Part shown: positions 16,996 to 25,917 of the stretch, piece after piece
How the letters are laid out: each line of letters begins with the position of its first letter
Position numbering within the stretch: position 1 is the first letter of the stretch
Source: JAAXHF01 sp963665955
Lineage (GTDB): Bacteria > Desulfobacterota > Binatia > Bin18
DNA length: 64,000 nucleotides
Direction: 5' to 3'
Assembly (NCBI GenBank): GCA_965231765.1
Contig: OZ246887.1
Span: 620,001 to 684,000 of the forward strand
The notes under the pieces: model-generated
What the model was told of the DNA's origin: nothing
The model's input: only the letters and a program-made list of their open reading frames with translations
The model's database searches: none
Made by a program: the position numbers and the translations under genes

Positions 16996-18012
16996 TCAGG
17001 CGTGAAGATCTTCAATCATACGCTTGATCCCAGCATCGTTCTGGCCCGGCTTGTACGGAAAGTAGAGGCTGACCCGATCGAGCAGCCCGTCGTATCGCGC
17101 CCGCAGCTTCTTGCCGATCTCATCCACTGGACCACTCAGGCAGAATTCGTCCAGCATTTCGTCGGTTACTTCTTTGGCCATGCCCCCCCAGTCTCCAGCA
17201 GCGGCTTTGGCGTTGAGCTTGCCACTCACCTCAGCCCAGCCGTGGGTTTCCAACACTGGAGCATAGGTACGAGTCGAGGCGTAGAAGCCAACCTGACGCC
17301 GAATTTCTTCACGCTGTTCAGCGATAGCTTGTGTACTGTCACCAGTCGCGACCAAGGCTTGGGTTGACAGGGTGACATCTGCAAGAGAACGTCCCGCCCG
17401 CCGCGCCCCAGTTTCAATCGACGGGATAAGCGATTCACGCAAGAAACGCGGCGAGTTCAGGGGGTGGACATGAAAGCCATCACACACTTCGCCGACCATC
17501 TCAGCAATCAAGCGATTCACCCCAGCGACATAGATCGGAATCTTCGGCAGCTCGGTTTTTGGCGGACTGAAAAACGGCGTCATCATCGTCAGACGATAAA
17601 ACTCGCCTTCAAACCGCAGGGGCGTGCCGTTTTGCCAACAGTCCCACACCGCCCGCATAGCCAGAATCATCTCTTTGAGCTTCTTGACAGGCGCGACATA
17701 CGGAACGCCGAAGCGCCGCTCGTTATGGCCTTTCACCTGCGTGCCTAAGCCAAGAATAAAACGACCATTGGAGTTGGTTTGCAGATCCCAACAGGTATGC
17801 GCCAGCACGGTTGGATTACGCGGAAAAGCAACGGCGATAGCCGTGCCCATATTGACCCGCTGGGTGACGGTACTCGTGACTGCCAGCGGCATAAACGGTT
17901 CGTGGGCCGTCTCAATCGACCACAAACCATCATAACCGATCTCTTCAGCCCACTGGGCAAAGTCGCGGATGCCAATAAAATCGTCGGCAGCAATGACGGT
18001 ATCAAACTTCAT
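16996..18012 (-). CDS. LLM-class (probably F420-dependent) oxidoreductase
   Basis: 338 residues, complete. The barrel begins MKFDTVIAADDFIGIRDFAQ and continues EEIGYDGLWSIETAHEPF, NMGTAIAVAFPRNPTVLAHT and GRFILGLGTQVKGHNERRFG. The middle section IYVAGVNRLIAEMVGEVCDG and the ending resemble the F420-dependent subgroup with a conserved EDLHA-type C-terminus. GGGAG lies before the ATG. The substrate is unknown. Its last 206 bp were copied to 15415-15620. Confidence 0.9.
   Translation of the reverse strand: MKFDTVIAADDFIGIRDFAQWAEEIGYDGLWSIETAHEPFMPLAVTSTVTQRVNMGTAIAVAFPRNPTVLAHTCWDLQTNSNGRFILGLGTQVKGHNERRFGVPYVAPVKKLKEMILAMRAVWDCWQNGTPLRFEGEFYRLTMMTPFFSPPKTELPKIPIYVAGVNRLIAEMVGEVCDGFHVHPLNSPRFLRESLIPSIETGARRAGRSLADVTLSTQALVATGDSTQAIAEQREEIRRQVGFYASTRTYAPVLETHGWAEVSGKLNAKAAAGDWGGMAKEVTDEMLDEFCLSGPVDEIGKKLRARYDGLLDRVSLYFPYKPGQNDAGIKRMIEDLHA
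16998..17203 (-). repeat. Direct repeat copy B (206 bp), within the intact LLM gene
   Basis: This is the parent copy of the repeat at 15415-15620 because it belongs to a complete gene. The shared stretch starts at the base after the first two bases of the stop codon and runs into the coding region. Confidence 0.9.
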
Positions 18013-18269
18013 GAGCGACTCCCTCTCTGTCTGTCAGCATGTCTCTTGCCTTCAACACATATGTCCTACAGCATCCCTCGTAAAGGGAGCAGCAACGTCA
18101 TGCGGCAGAAGGCAGAAAACACGAGGAGAAGGCTTTCTCAGGGAGCAGTCGGCTCACTGATTCCTCCTACTCCGATTCAGGGACCTCCCAATGTTTCGAC
18201 CTGGCATTTGTCCTCGTTGATGGCGGGAAAGCCTTTTATGCACTTTACTTGTGTGCGAGGTTCAGCTTT

Positions 18270-18587
18270 TCAATCGCTCAACTCAGAAATAATCTTGGTG
18301 CTAAACAATTCCATTTGTTCCTTCATCTCATCGCGGGGCAGAAAACCTTGATCAGACAGGATCAAAAACCAATCCGGATTGAGCTTTTCTTTGACCGCTT
18401 CCATCTGGCGCTTCACATCATCAATCGTACCGACAAAGGCGATGCCAGCATCGATGAATGGCTCGATCGTGGTCGGGATTTCTGGCGCAAATTTGGCGTG
18501 AAACCGGCTGAACAAAAAGATTGATCCGTCGTGGGCGCGCCGCATTGCTTCTTCACGCGTTTTGCCGCTGTCCATCAGTCGCGCCAA
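18270..18587 (-). pseudogene. C-terminal relic of another LLM oxidoreductase
   Basis: The frame reads ARLMDSGKTREEAMRRAHDG ... FIDAGIAFVGTIDDVKRQME ... PDWFLILSDQGFLP, a luciferase-like C-terminus of about 105 residues. The body of the enzyme is missing: upstream the sequence changes abruptly into the transporter gene, whose last dozen codons read this relic in another frame. Nothing recognisable lies from 18013 to 18269. Confidence 0.75.
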
Positions 18588-19737
18588 CCCAGAAGTATCT
18601 GATCACCAGGGCAGCAAAGATAGGGATAAGCAAGAGGTTGATCGTCGTCCAGGAGGTATTGAAAATAATGAAACCGGCACTCGACGCAGCCAGGAATTGC
18701 AGACTGAAGACACTAAAATCATTAAACGCCTGGACTTTAAAACTCTCTGCAGGACGATAACTCTGGGCCAATAACGTCGTCCCGCCAATAAATAGGAAAT
18801 TCCAGCCGACTCCCAGCAGAACGAGTGCTGTCCAATAGTGTAGAAAACTGTGGTCCCATATGCCAATCAGGCTGCACCCGATGAGGATGGTGATGCCTGC
18901 GGCTAATACGCGGTACACCCCAAAGCGCTGGATCAGACTACCGGTAAAGAAGGATGGCACAAACATGCCCAACACATGACCTTGAATGACCCGGGTGGTG
19001 TCATCCAGTGAGAAGTGATCCACCACATGCATACTGAGTGGCGTGGCGGTCATGAGCAAGGTCATCGAACTATAGGCAATCGTCGCACTCATGAAAGCCG
19101 TGATAAAGACCGGCTGAGCGATTATTTCCCACAGCGAGCGTTCAGGTTGTGTATCGTCAGATTTCGATGCGGTGGGAGGAGCTTGTGTATACAACAACAA
19201 AATCAGCACCACCGCCACATAGACGCATCCCACAACGATGAACGAACCGGCATACTCCTGAAAACCAAACCAATCTTTGGCCAGTTTACCAATTTCAGGT
19301 CCCAGTAGGCCGGCGACAATGCCGCCCAGTAACACCCGCGAGACCGCCTGGCCGGCTTGATCAGGGGCGACACTTTCAATCGCGGCAAAACGGTACTGCT
19401 GGATAAAGGCCATGTTGACGCCTAAAAACAGCATCGACACACAAAACAAAACAAAGCTTTCGGTGTGGATGAAATACGCCGTTGAAAAAGCACCGCCGCC
19501 TGCGATAGCAGCGGCCAAGCAAAACCCGGCCTGACGGCCAATTCGTTTCATGAGCAAAGCGGCCGGGATGGCAGAGACAGCTCCACCAACGATGAGCAGA
19601 GCATTTGGCAAGGTCGCCCAGCTCGGATCGGGTGCCAATCGCGCCCCAATAATGCCAGCGACGAGCAGTGACATCGTAACGCCTGACATGCCCAACGCTT
19701 GGGCCAATGCCAGGACTAATACATTGCGATTCAACAT
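18553..19737 (-). CDS. Major facilitator superfamily transporter
   Basis: About 394 residues from the ATG at 19737 (MLNRNVLVLALAQALGMSG); the open frame further upstream is not hydrophobic and overlaps the divergent hsdR promoter. Roughly 12 membrane helices are visible, with the loop motif LLMKRIGRQAGFCLAAAIAG after helix 2 and a central hydrophilic loop (TQAPPTASKSDDTQPERS). The family exports or imports small molecules by proton coupling; the substrate is unknown. The final residues (WVGATDGQRQNA) come from out-of-frame reading of the LLM relic, so the native tail was replaced. Confidence 0.87.
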   Translation of the reverse strand: MLNRNVLVLALAQALGMSGVTMSLLVAGIIGARLAPDPSWATLPNALLIVGGAVSAIPAALLMKRIGRQAGFCLAAAIAGGGAFSTAYFIHTESFVLFCVSMLFLGVNMAFIQQYRFAAIESVAPDQAGQAVSRVLLGGIVAGLLGPEIGKLAKDWFGFQEYAGSFIVVGCVYVAVVLILLLYTQAPPTASKSDDTQPERSLWEIIAQPVFITAFMSATIAYSSMTLLMTATPLSMHVVDHFSLDDTTRVIQGHVLGMFVPSFFTGSLIQRFGVYRVLAAGITILIGCSLIGIWDHSFLHYWTALVLLGVGWNFLFIGGTTLLAQSYRPAESFKVQAFNDFSVFSLQFLAASSAGFIIFNTSWTTINLLLIPIFAALVIRYFWVGATDGQRQNA

Positions 19738-19834
19738 CGGGAGAACATAGCGGAAGATACTGGTAAAGTCTTGTCTATCCGGTGACACAAGGCTTGAAGG
19801 TCTCCAACAAGAGCTGCTACTGTCCGATAGATTT
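19738..19834. promoter_or_regulatory. Divergent promoter region between the transporter and hsdR
   Basis: These 97 bp must hold promoters for both directions. No clear sigma-70 pair or operator was found. It marks the left edge of the defence island. Confidence 0.35.
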
Positions 19835-22252
19835 ATGAATAAGAAAGACCTGAGCGAACGCGATATCTGCACGAAGTTCATCACTCCTGCCATCCAGCAG
19901 GCTGGATGGCAACAGCACCAGTTTCGCGAAGAGGTGAAACTAACCGACGGTCGGGTTTTTGTGCGAGGAAAAATGGCCACCCGGATGCAGAGACCAGGTG
20001 CCAAGGGTGGGCCGAAACGTGCCTACTATGTTCTTTATGCGAAACCGAACGTCCCCATTGCAGTCGTTGAGGCAAAGCGAAACATCTACCCAGTCGGCCA
20101 TGGGATGCAACAGGCTCTCGATTACGCTGAGATGCTCGATGCTCCCTTTGTACTCAGCTCCAACGGCGACAGTTTCCTGCTGCACGATCGTACTGGGATC
20201 ACCCAGCCCGTAGAAAGAGAGCTATCCCTGGATCAGTTTCCTTCCTACGACAACCTCTGGACGCTGTACCAGCAATGGAAAGGACTCCATACACCAGAAG
20301 ATCACAAGCTCATCGCGCAGCCCTATCACACGGACGGAAGCGGCAAAGAAGCACGCTACTACCAAAAGGTTGCGATCAACCGCACGCTTGAAGCTATTGC
20401 CAAAGGCCAGCAGCGCATCCTACTGGTCATGGCCACGGGTACCGGGAAAACGTACACTGCCTTCCAAATCATTTGGCGGTTATGGAAGGCAAAAAAGAAA
20501 AAACGCATCCTCTTTCTTGCCGACCGTAACATCCTGGCTGATCAGACCATCCAGCAAGACTTCTCTCCCTTCGGGGAAGTCATGCACAAGATCACCAAAC
20601 ACGAGGTTAAAAAGAATTACGAGATCTACCTGTGTCTGTACCAAGCTGTTACTGGTAAAGAAGAATGGAAACAAATCTACCGCCGGTTTCCGGCTGATTT
20701 TTTTGATCTTGTAGTCATTGATGAGTGCCACCGAGGTAGCGCAGCTGATGATTCTGCATGGCGTGAGGTGCTCGATTACTTCACCGAAGCGACACACCTT
20801 GGCATGACTGCTACCCCAACAGAAACGAAAGATGTGTCGAATACAAAATACTTCGGAGAACCCATCTACACCTACTCGCTCAAACAGGGCATTGAAGATG
20901 GCTTCCTTGCCCCTTACAAAGTCATTCGTATCGTTACCGACGTTGATGCCCTGGGCTATGCTCCAGAAAAAGGGAAAACCGACAAGTACGGCGAATTGGT
21001 CGAGCAACGCCAATACAACACCGCAGATTTTGATCGTCATCTCATCCTGGAGAAACGCACCGAACTCGTGGCCGGAAGAGTCTGGGAATACCTCCAGGGC
21101 ACCGACCCAATGGCCAAGACAATTGTTTTCTGTGATGATCAATCGCATGCCGAGCGCATGCGCCAAGCATTGGTCAACCTCATTCCCGAAGCCGCCAACA
21201 ATCGACGGTACGTTGTGCGCATTACTGGCGATGACCCCGAAGGCAAAGCCCAGCTGTCGTATTTCATTGACAATGATGAGCCCTACCCGGTCATCGCAAC
21301 GACTTCGAAGCTCCTGTCCACTGGGGTAGACGCAAAAACGTGTAAGCTCATTGTCTTGGATCAGACCATCAATTCGATGACTGATTTTAAACAGATCATC
21401 GGCCGAGGCACCCGGATTCGTGAGGACTACAACAAACTCTACTTCACGATCATGGATTTTAAAGGCGCAACGCGTCTCTTTGCCGATGAAAAATTCGATG
21501 GCGAGACGGTCATGATATATGAGCCCAAACCTGACGAGCCGGTTATTCCTCCAGAAGACGAGCTCAGCTCTGAAACAGGTGCGATTAGCGAAGCACCGAT
21601 CGGCCGTGTCAAAGAAGGCGACGCAGGAGAAGACAACGAAGAGGAGGACGCCCACAGTGGCCGTACCAGATATGTCATCGACGATGTAGACGTTTACACC
21701 GCCATTGAGCGATCTCAATACCTCAGCGCAGACGGCAAGCTGATCACCGAAGACTACCGCGTCTTTCTCAAAGGCGAGATCAAAAAAACGCTACTCCGCC
21801 AATATGGCACCCTTGACGATTTCCTGCGGCGCTGGAGCGAAACTGAACGCAAGCAAGTCATTATCGATGAACTAAAAGATCAAGGTATCCCGCTAGAAGT
21901 TCTCTGCACAGCAGTTCCCAACGGGCAGCAAATAGACGCCTTTGATCTGGTCGCTCATATTGCTTTCGATCAACCCCCTCTTACTCGGAAAGAGCGTGCC
22001 AACAATGTCAAAAAGCGCAACTATTTCGGCAAATACGGAGAGCAAGCCCGAGCTGTCCTTGAAGCCCTGCTTGAAAAATGCACCGACCATGGTATCGCCG
22101 ACATCGAAGACTCTAAGATTCTCGAACTTCCACCGTTTAATGAGTTGGGTACCAAGACCCAGATCCGACGCGGCATTTTCGGAAGTAACGAGAGTTACTC
22201 GCAAGCCCTGACTGAATTAGAACACGCCCTCTATGAACGCTTGAGCGCCTAG
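19835..22252 (+). CDS. hsdR: Type I restriction enzyme R subunit (EcoEI-like) with altered nuclease motif
   Basis: 805 residues. The N-terminal nuclease region has AVVEAKR with Glu79 and Lys81 of the PD-(D/E)xK motif. The Asp that family members carry in R-A-D-Y-V-L-Y is Tyr64 here (KRAYYVLYAK). The helicase motor is complete: MATGTGKTY (Walker A), VVIDECHRG (DEAH-like box), LGMTATPTE, and IIGRGTRIRE (motif VI). An acidic linker near residues 575-620 leads to the EcoEI-type C-terminal domain that contacts the methylase. The start MNKKDLSERDICTKFITPAI is family-typical. It heads the operon; hsdM follows after 25 bases. Confidence 0.93.
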   Translation: MNKKDLSERDICTKFITPAIQQAGWQQHQFREEVKLTDGRVFVRGKMATRMQRPGAKGGPKRAYYVLYAKPNVPIAVVEAKRNIYPVGHGMQQALDYAEMLDAPFVLSSNGDSFLLHDRTGITQPVERELSLDQFPSYDNLWTLYQQWKGLHTPEDHKLIAQPYHTDGSGKEARYYQKVAINRTLEAIAKGQQRILLVMATGTGKTYTAFQIIWRLWKAKKKKRILFLADRNILADQTIQQDFSPFGEVMHKITKHEVKKNYEIYLCLYQAVTGKEEWKQIYRRFPADFFDLVVIDECHRGSAADDSAWREVLDYFTEATHLGMTATPTETKDVSNTKYFGEPIYTYSLKQGIEDGFLAPYKVIRIVTDVDALGYAPEKGKTDKYGELVEQRQYNTADFDRHLILEKRTELVAGRVWEYLQGTDPMAKTIVFCDDQSHAERMRQALVNLIPEAANNRRYVVRITGDDPEGKAQLSYFIDNDEPYPVIATTSKLLSTGVDAKTCKLIVLDQTINSMTDFKQIIGRGTRIREDYNKLYFTIMDFKGATRLFADEKFDGETVMIYEPKPDEPVIPPEDELSSETGAISEAPIGRVKEGDAGEDNEEEDAHSGRTRYVIDDVDVYTAIERSQYLSADGKLITEDYRVFLKGEIKKTLLRQYGTLDDFLRRWSETERKQVIIDELKDQGIPLEVLCTAVPNGQQIDAFDLVAHIAFDQPPLTRKERANNVKKRNYFGKYGEQARAVLEALLEKCTDHGIADIEDSKILELPPFNELGTKTQIRRGIFGSNESYSQALTELEHALYERLSA

Positions 22253-22277
22253 CGCGGCACCGAAGGAATAAGACGCA

Positions 22278-24032
22278 ATGAATCTCAGCAGTACGATCAA
22301 ATCCATCCAAGACATCATGCGCAAAGATGACGGTGTCGATGGCGACGCTCAGCGCATCGGCCAGCTTACTTGGATGCTGTTTCTGAAAATTTTTGATCAA
22401 CGGGAAGAAGAATGGGAAGACGACGCCAATGATCGTGGCGAGCCCTATTCTTCTCCACTCCCTGAAGAATGCCGTTGGTGCAACTGGGCGGCCTACAAAG
22501 ACGGCAAACCACAGATCGCCGCGAATGAGTTAATCGAATACGTCAATACTAAGGTCTTTCAAACGATCAAAGAACTGAATGTCGAAAACGATGAGAAGGC
22601 CAAAGTCGTTCGTGACGTTTTTGCCGATGCCAATAACTATATGAAGTCCGGCACCCTTATGCTGGAAGTCATAGAGAAGCTCGACGAAGCCATCAACTTT
22701 CACGATTTCACAACTCGTCAGCACCTCGGTGATATTTACGAGCAGATCCTCAACGACTTGCGCAGCGCTGGAAACGCGGGCGAGTTTTACACGCCGCGTG
22801 CCATTACCAAGTTTATGGTACAGATGGTGAATCCACGCCTCAAGAAGCGTGAGACTGTGCTCGATCCTGCCTGCGGAACTGGCAGTTTCTTAACAGCAAC
22901 CATTGATCACTTCGACAGCCAGATTAGCAAAAAATCCGGCTCGGAGGACAAGAAAGCCATCGAGCAGTGCATCCGGGGCATCGAGAGGAAACAGCTCCCG
23001 CACCTGCTGTGTACGACGAACATGCTGCTGCATGGAATCGACGTGCCCAGCCAAATCGAACACCGTAATACCTTGGCGAAGGGCTGGAACGACTGGCAAC
23101 TTACCGAGCGGGTCAACTGTGTGATCACCAACCCTCCGTTTGGAGGGATGGAAGACGAAGGTGTTGGCGCCGATTACCCACAGGATCTGCGCACCCGCGA
23201 AACCGCCGATATGTTCCTCGTTCTCATCGTCAAAAAGCTCTTGAAAGACAATGGTGGACGCGGCGCGATTGTCCTCCCCGACGGCACCTTGTTTGGTGAG
23301 GGTGTGAAGGCGAAAATCAAAGAGCTTTTACTCCGAGAATGCAACCTACACACCATCATCCGTTTGCCTAACGGCGTTTTTAATCCCTACACCGGGATCA
23401 AGACCAACCTTCTCTTCTTCACCAAAGGAAAACCGACAGGGACGATCTGGTTTTATGAGCATCCTTATCCGCCAGGCTACAAGAGCTACTCCAAGACCAA
23501 GCCTCTCCGCCTGGAAGAATTTGACGCTGAAAAAACTTGGTGGGGCAAAGAGTCCAACAACTTCGCCGATCGCGTAGAGACCGAGCAAGCCTGGAAGATC
23601 GATTTCAAAGCCATCAAACAGGAGGCTGAAGCCGAAGCCCAACCCCGCTGGGACAAAGCCGAATCGCTCAAAAACGACGCCTCTGCTCTGGGGACTCAGA
23701 TCAAAGACCTGCGTGAATCCATCAAAGGAGAAAAGCAGGTCACCGTTCGTGAAAAGGTTGAAACAAAAATCGGAGAACTCAGCGGACAGATCGAGCTGCT
23801 GAACCAGCAGGCCAAGGATGAACAAGCCGCTGGTGATCGCCACTACTGGCCAATTTATAATCTCGACATCAGGAACCCCAATGCGCCGGAAGAAGAAAGC
23901 CACGATCCGGACAAGCTTCTGGAACAGTATAAGGAGCTGCTGGCTGAAATTGAGGAAACACAAAGCCAGCTCAAATATGAGCTGTCTGCTGCGCTGTTGC
24001 ATTACTTCGACGCTGAAGAGTCTGCCCAATGA
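22278..24032 (+). CDS. hsdM: Type I restriction-modification DNA methyltransferase subunit M
   Basis: 584 residues. It has the helical N-terminal domain, SAM motif I VLDPACGTGSFLTATIDHF (about residue 194) and the catalytic NPPFGGMEDEG (about residue 285) typical of N6-adenine methylases. A long coiled-coil C-terminal part (about 440-580) binds HsdS. With HsdS it methylates the target adenines; with HsdR it would restrict unmodified DNA. GAAGGAATAAG precedes the ATG. The stop TGA overlaps the hsdS ATG as ATGA at 24029-24032. Confidence 0.95.
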   Translation: MNLSSTIKSIQDIMRKDDGVDGDAQRIGQLTWMLFLKIFDQREEEWEDDANDRGEPYSSPLPEECRWCNWAAYKDGKPQIAANELIEYVNTKVFQTIKELNVENDEKAKVVRDVFADANNYMKSGTLMLEVIEKLDEAINFHDFTTRQHLGDIYEQILNDLRSAGNAGEFYTPRAITKFMVQMVNPRLKKRETVLDPACGTGSFLTATIDHFDSQISKKSGSEDKKAIEQCIRGIERKQLPHLLCTTNMLLHGIDVPSQIEHRNTLAKGWNDWQLTERVNCVITNPPFGGMEDEGVGADYPQDLRTRETADMFLVLIVKKLLKDNGGRGAIVLPDGTLFGEGVKAKIKELLLRECNLHTIIRLPNGVFNPYTGIKTNLLFFTKGKPTGTIWFYEHPYPPGYKSYSKTKPLRLEEFDAEKTWWGKESNNFADRVETEQAWKIDFKAIKQEAEAEAQPRWDKAESLKNDASALGTQIKDLRESIKGEKQVTVREKVETKIGELSGQIELLNQQAKDEQAAGDRHYWPIYNLDIRNPNAPEEESHDPDKLLEQYKELLAEIEETQSQLKYELSAALLHYFDAEESAQ

Positions 24033-25917
24033 ACGCGCAAAAGTTTTTGGACAATTTTGGTATATCGCCAATGCACCGCAGGGCGTGCAGAGATTGAGGG
24101 AGATGATTTATAATCTCGCGATTACCGGAGATCTCAGTCAGCAAAGGCCTGAGGATAGGGATGGGCAGTCTCTGCTGGAGCAAATTACCGAAACAAGACG
24201 GCAACTCATTGAGAGGAAGTCGTTTAAGCGTTCCCCCAAACTCAAAAATTTTCTAGATACTTTCGCAACAGAATTACCGAATATTCCTGGCTCGTGGGTT
24301 TGGACACGCCTCGTTGACATTGGTGAGATAAATCCTAAGAACCAGGTCGAGGATGATATGCTAGCCTCTTTCGCTTCTATGAGCGCCATCCCTGAAACGT
24401 ATTCGGAAGAAATGAATCCAGACGGTAAACCCTGGGGAACGATAAAAAAAGGCTTTACTCATTTTGCTGACGGTGATGTGGTTCTGGCAAAAATCACACC
24501 TTGTTTCGAGAATGGGAAATCTGCTGTGATTGAGCAGCTTTCGAATGGAGTGGGAGCAGGAACTACCGAGCTTCATGTCATCCGCCCTATCACTCCCTTT
24601 GTTAATCCACGTTTCATCTACATCCTCTTACGCTCCCCCTATTTCAAGACAGTAGGGGAAACGCATATGACCGGAACCGCTGGGCAGAGACGTCTGCCCA
24701 CAGAATATTTTGCGACGCGCCCCTTCCCATTGCCACCTTTGGAAGAACAAAAACGTATTGTTGCCAAAGTGGCTAAATTAATGGCACTGTGTGAGGAGCT
24801 GGAAACCTCACAACAAAAACGCGAGGAACTTTGTCAACTCACCCAAATTACAACTTTAGATGCATTAGCCTCATCACGAAGCCCTTACTCCTTGGTGAAA
24901 GCTTGGATCAGGGTGACAGAAAATTTTGACGCCTTCCTTGATAGCCCTCAGAGTCTGAATTCATTTTGCAACCTTGCTCGACATCTAGGTGCCAGAGGAT
25001 TTCTCACATCTCGATTCGGAGATAACGATCAAACCCAAGACGGCCAACTGTATCCGCTTCCATCAGGCTGGGAGTGGACCACTATTGGCAATCTGGCAGA
25101 CTATGTGACAAGCGGATCTCGAGGCTGGAAACAGTATATCGCTGCTCGGGGAGATATTTTTATTCGGTCTCAGGATATTAAGCATGACGCACTGATCTTT
25201 GAAGATACAGCATTTGTATATCTTCCTGAGAAAGTCGAGGGCAAGCGAACGTTGGTTCGTGAAGGCGACCTTCTCATCACCATCACGGGAGCGAACGTAG
25301 GAAAATGTGCAGTTGTTCCTCAGATGGCGAATGAAGGCTATGTTAGCCAACATGTAGCCCTCATTCGCCTGAAGAATCGGAAACATGCTCCTTTTCTTCA
25401 CCTTTGGATAACAAACAGTTTTGGAGGAAGGCGCTTGTTGCTGAGCGAGTCATATGGGGACAAGCCTGGATTAAATCTAAAGCAAATTACTGGCCTAAGA
25501 GTCCCCCTCCCACCGCTGGAGGAACAGATTGAAATAGTCAACCAGGTCGAACAATTAGTTAATATTTTCGATACTCTCGGAGACATTAAGAGCAAGGAAA
25601 GAGCTCAGGCAGCTCACCTCGCTAAGGTTGTTGTCGCGACACTGGCCGGCACCCAAATCAAGGAAGAAGAAAAAATGAAAGCTCCGAAAACCGAATTGAT
25701 ATCCAAACTGAAAATCGGAGCCAGCCCAAAAACAAAAACCCAAGCTCCACTCACTTCCCTGCTGGAAAAGAATCAGGGGGAACTTTCTGCAAAAGCTCTC
25801 TGGAATTTTTCCGGGCTGAAAATTGACACTTTCTATCAACAACTCAAAACCGAAATGGCCAACGGCTGGATCATCGAACCCGAGAAAGCCCTCATGAAGG
25901 AGGTCGAGACAAACTGA
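24029..25917 (+). CDS. hsdS: Type I specificity subunit S with an apparent early frameshift
   Basis: The expected start MNAQKFLDNF overlaps the hsdM stop at 24029 but runs out of frame after 10 codons. The family-like continuation YIANAPQGVQRLREMIYNLA lies in the next frame from 24061. Adding one T to the four-T run at 24055-24058 would restore a continuous protein of about 630 residues. Without that, the main frame could start at GTG 24085 or ATG 24103. Two target-recognition domains (about 24280-24770 and 25050-25540) each end in the conserved PLPPLEEQ segment. A C-terminal winged-helix-like extension follows. It sets the DNA sequence recognised by the complex. Confidence 0.85.

Noticed and set aside
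20480..21718. 412-codon open frame antisense to hsdR
   Set aside because: It lies entirely inside hsdR, whose motifs are clear, and has no recognisable domain or ribosome site.
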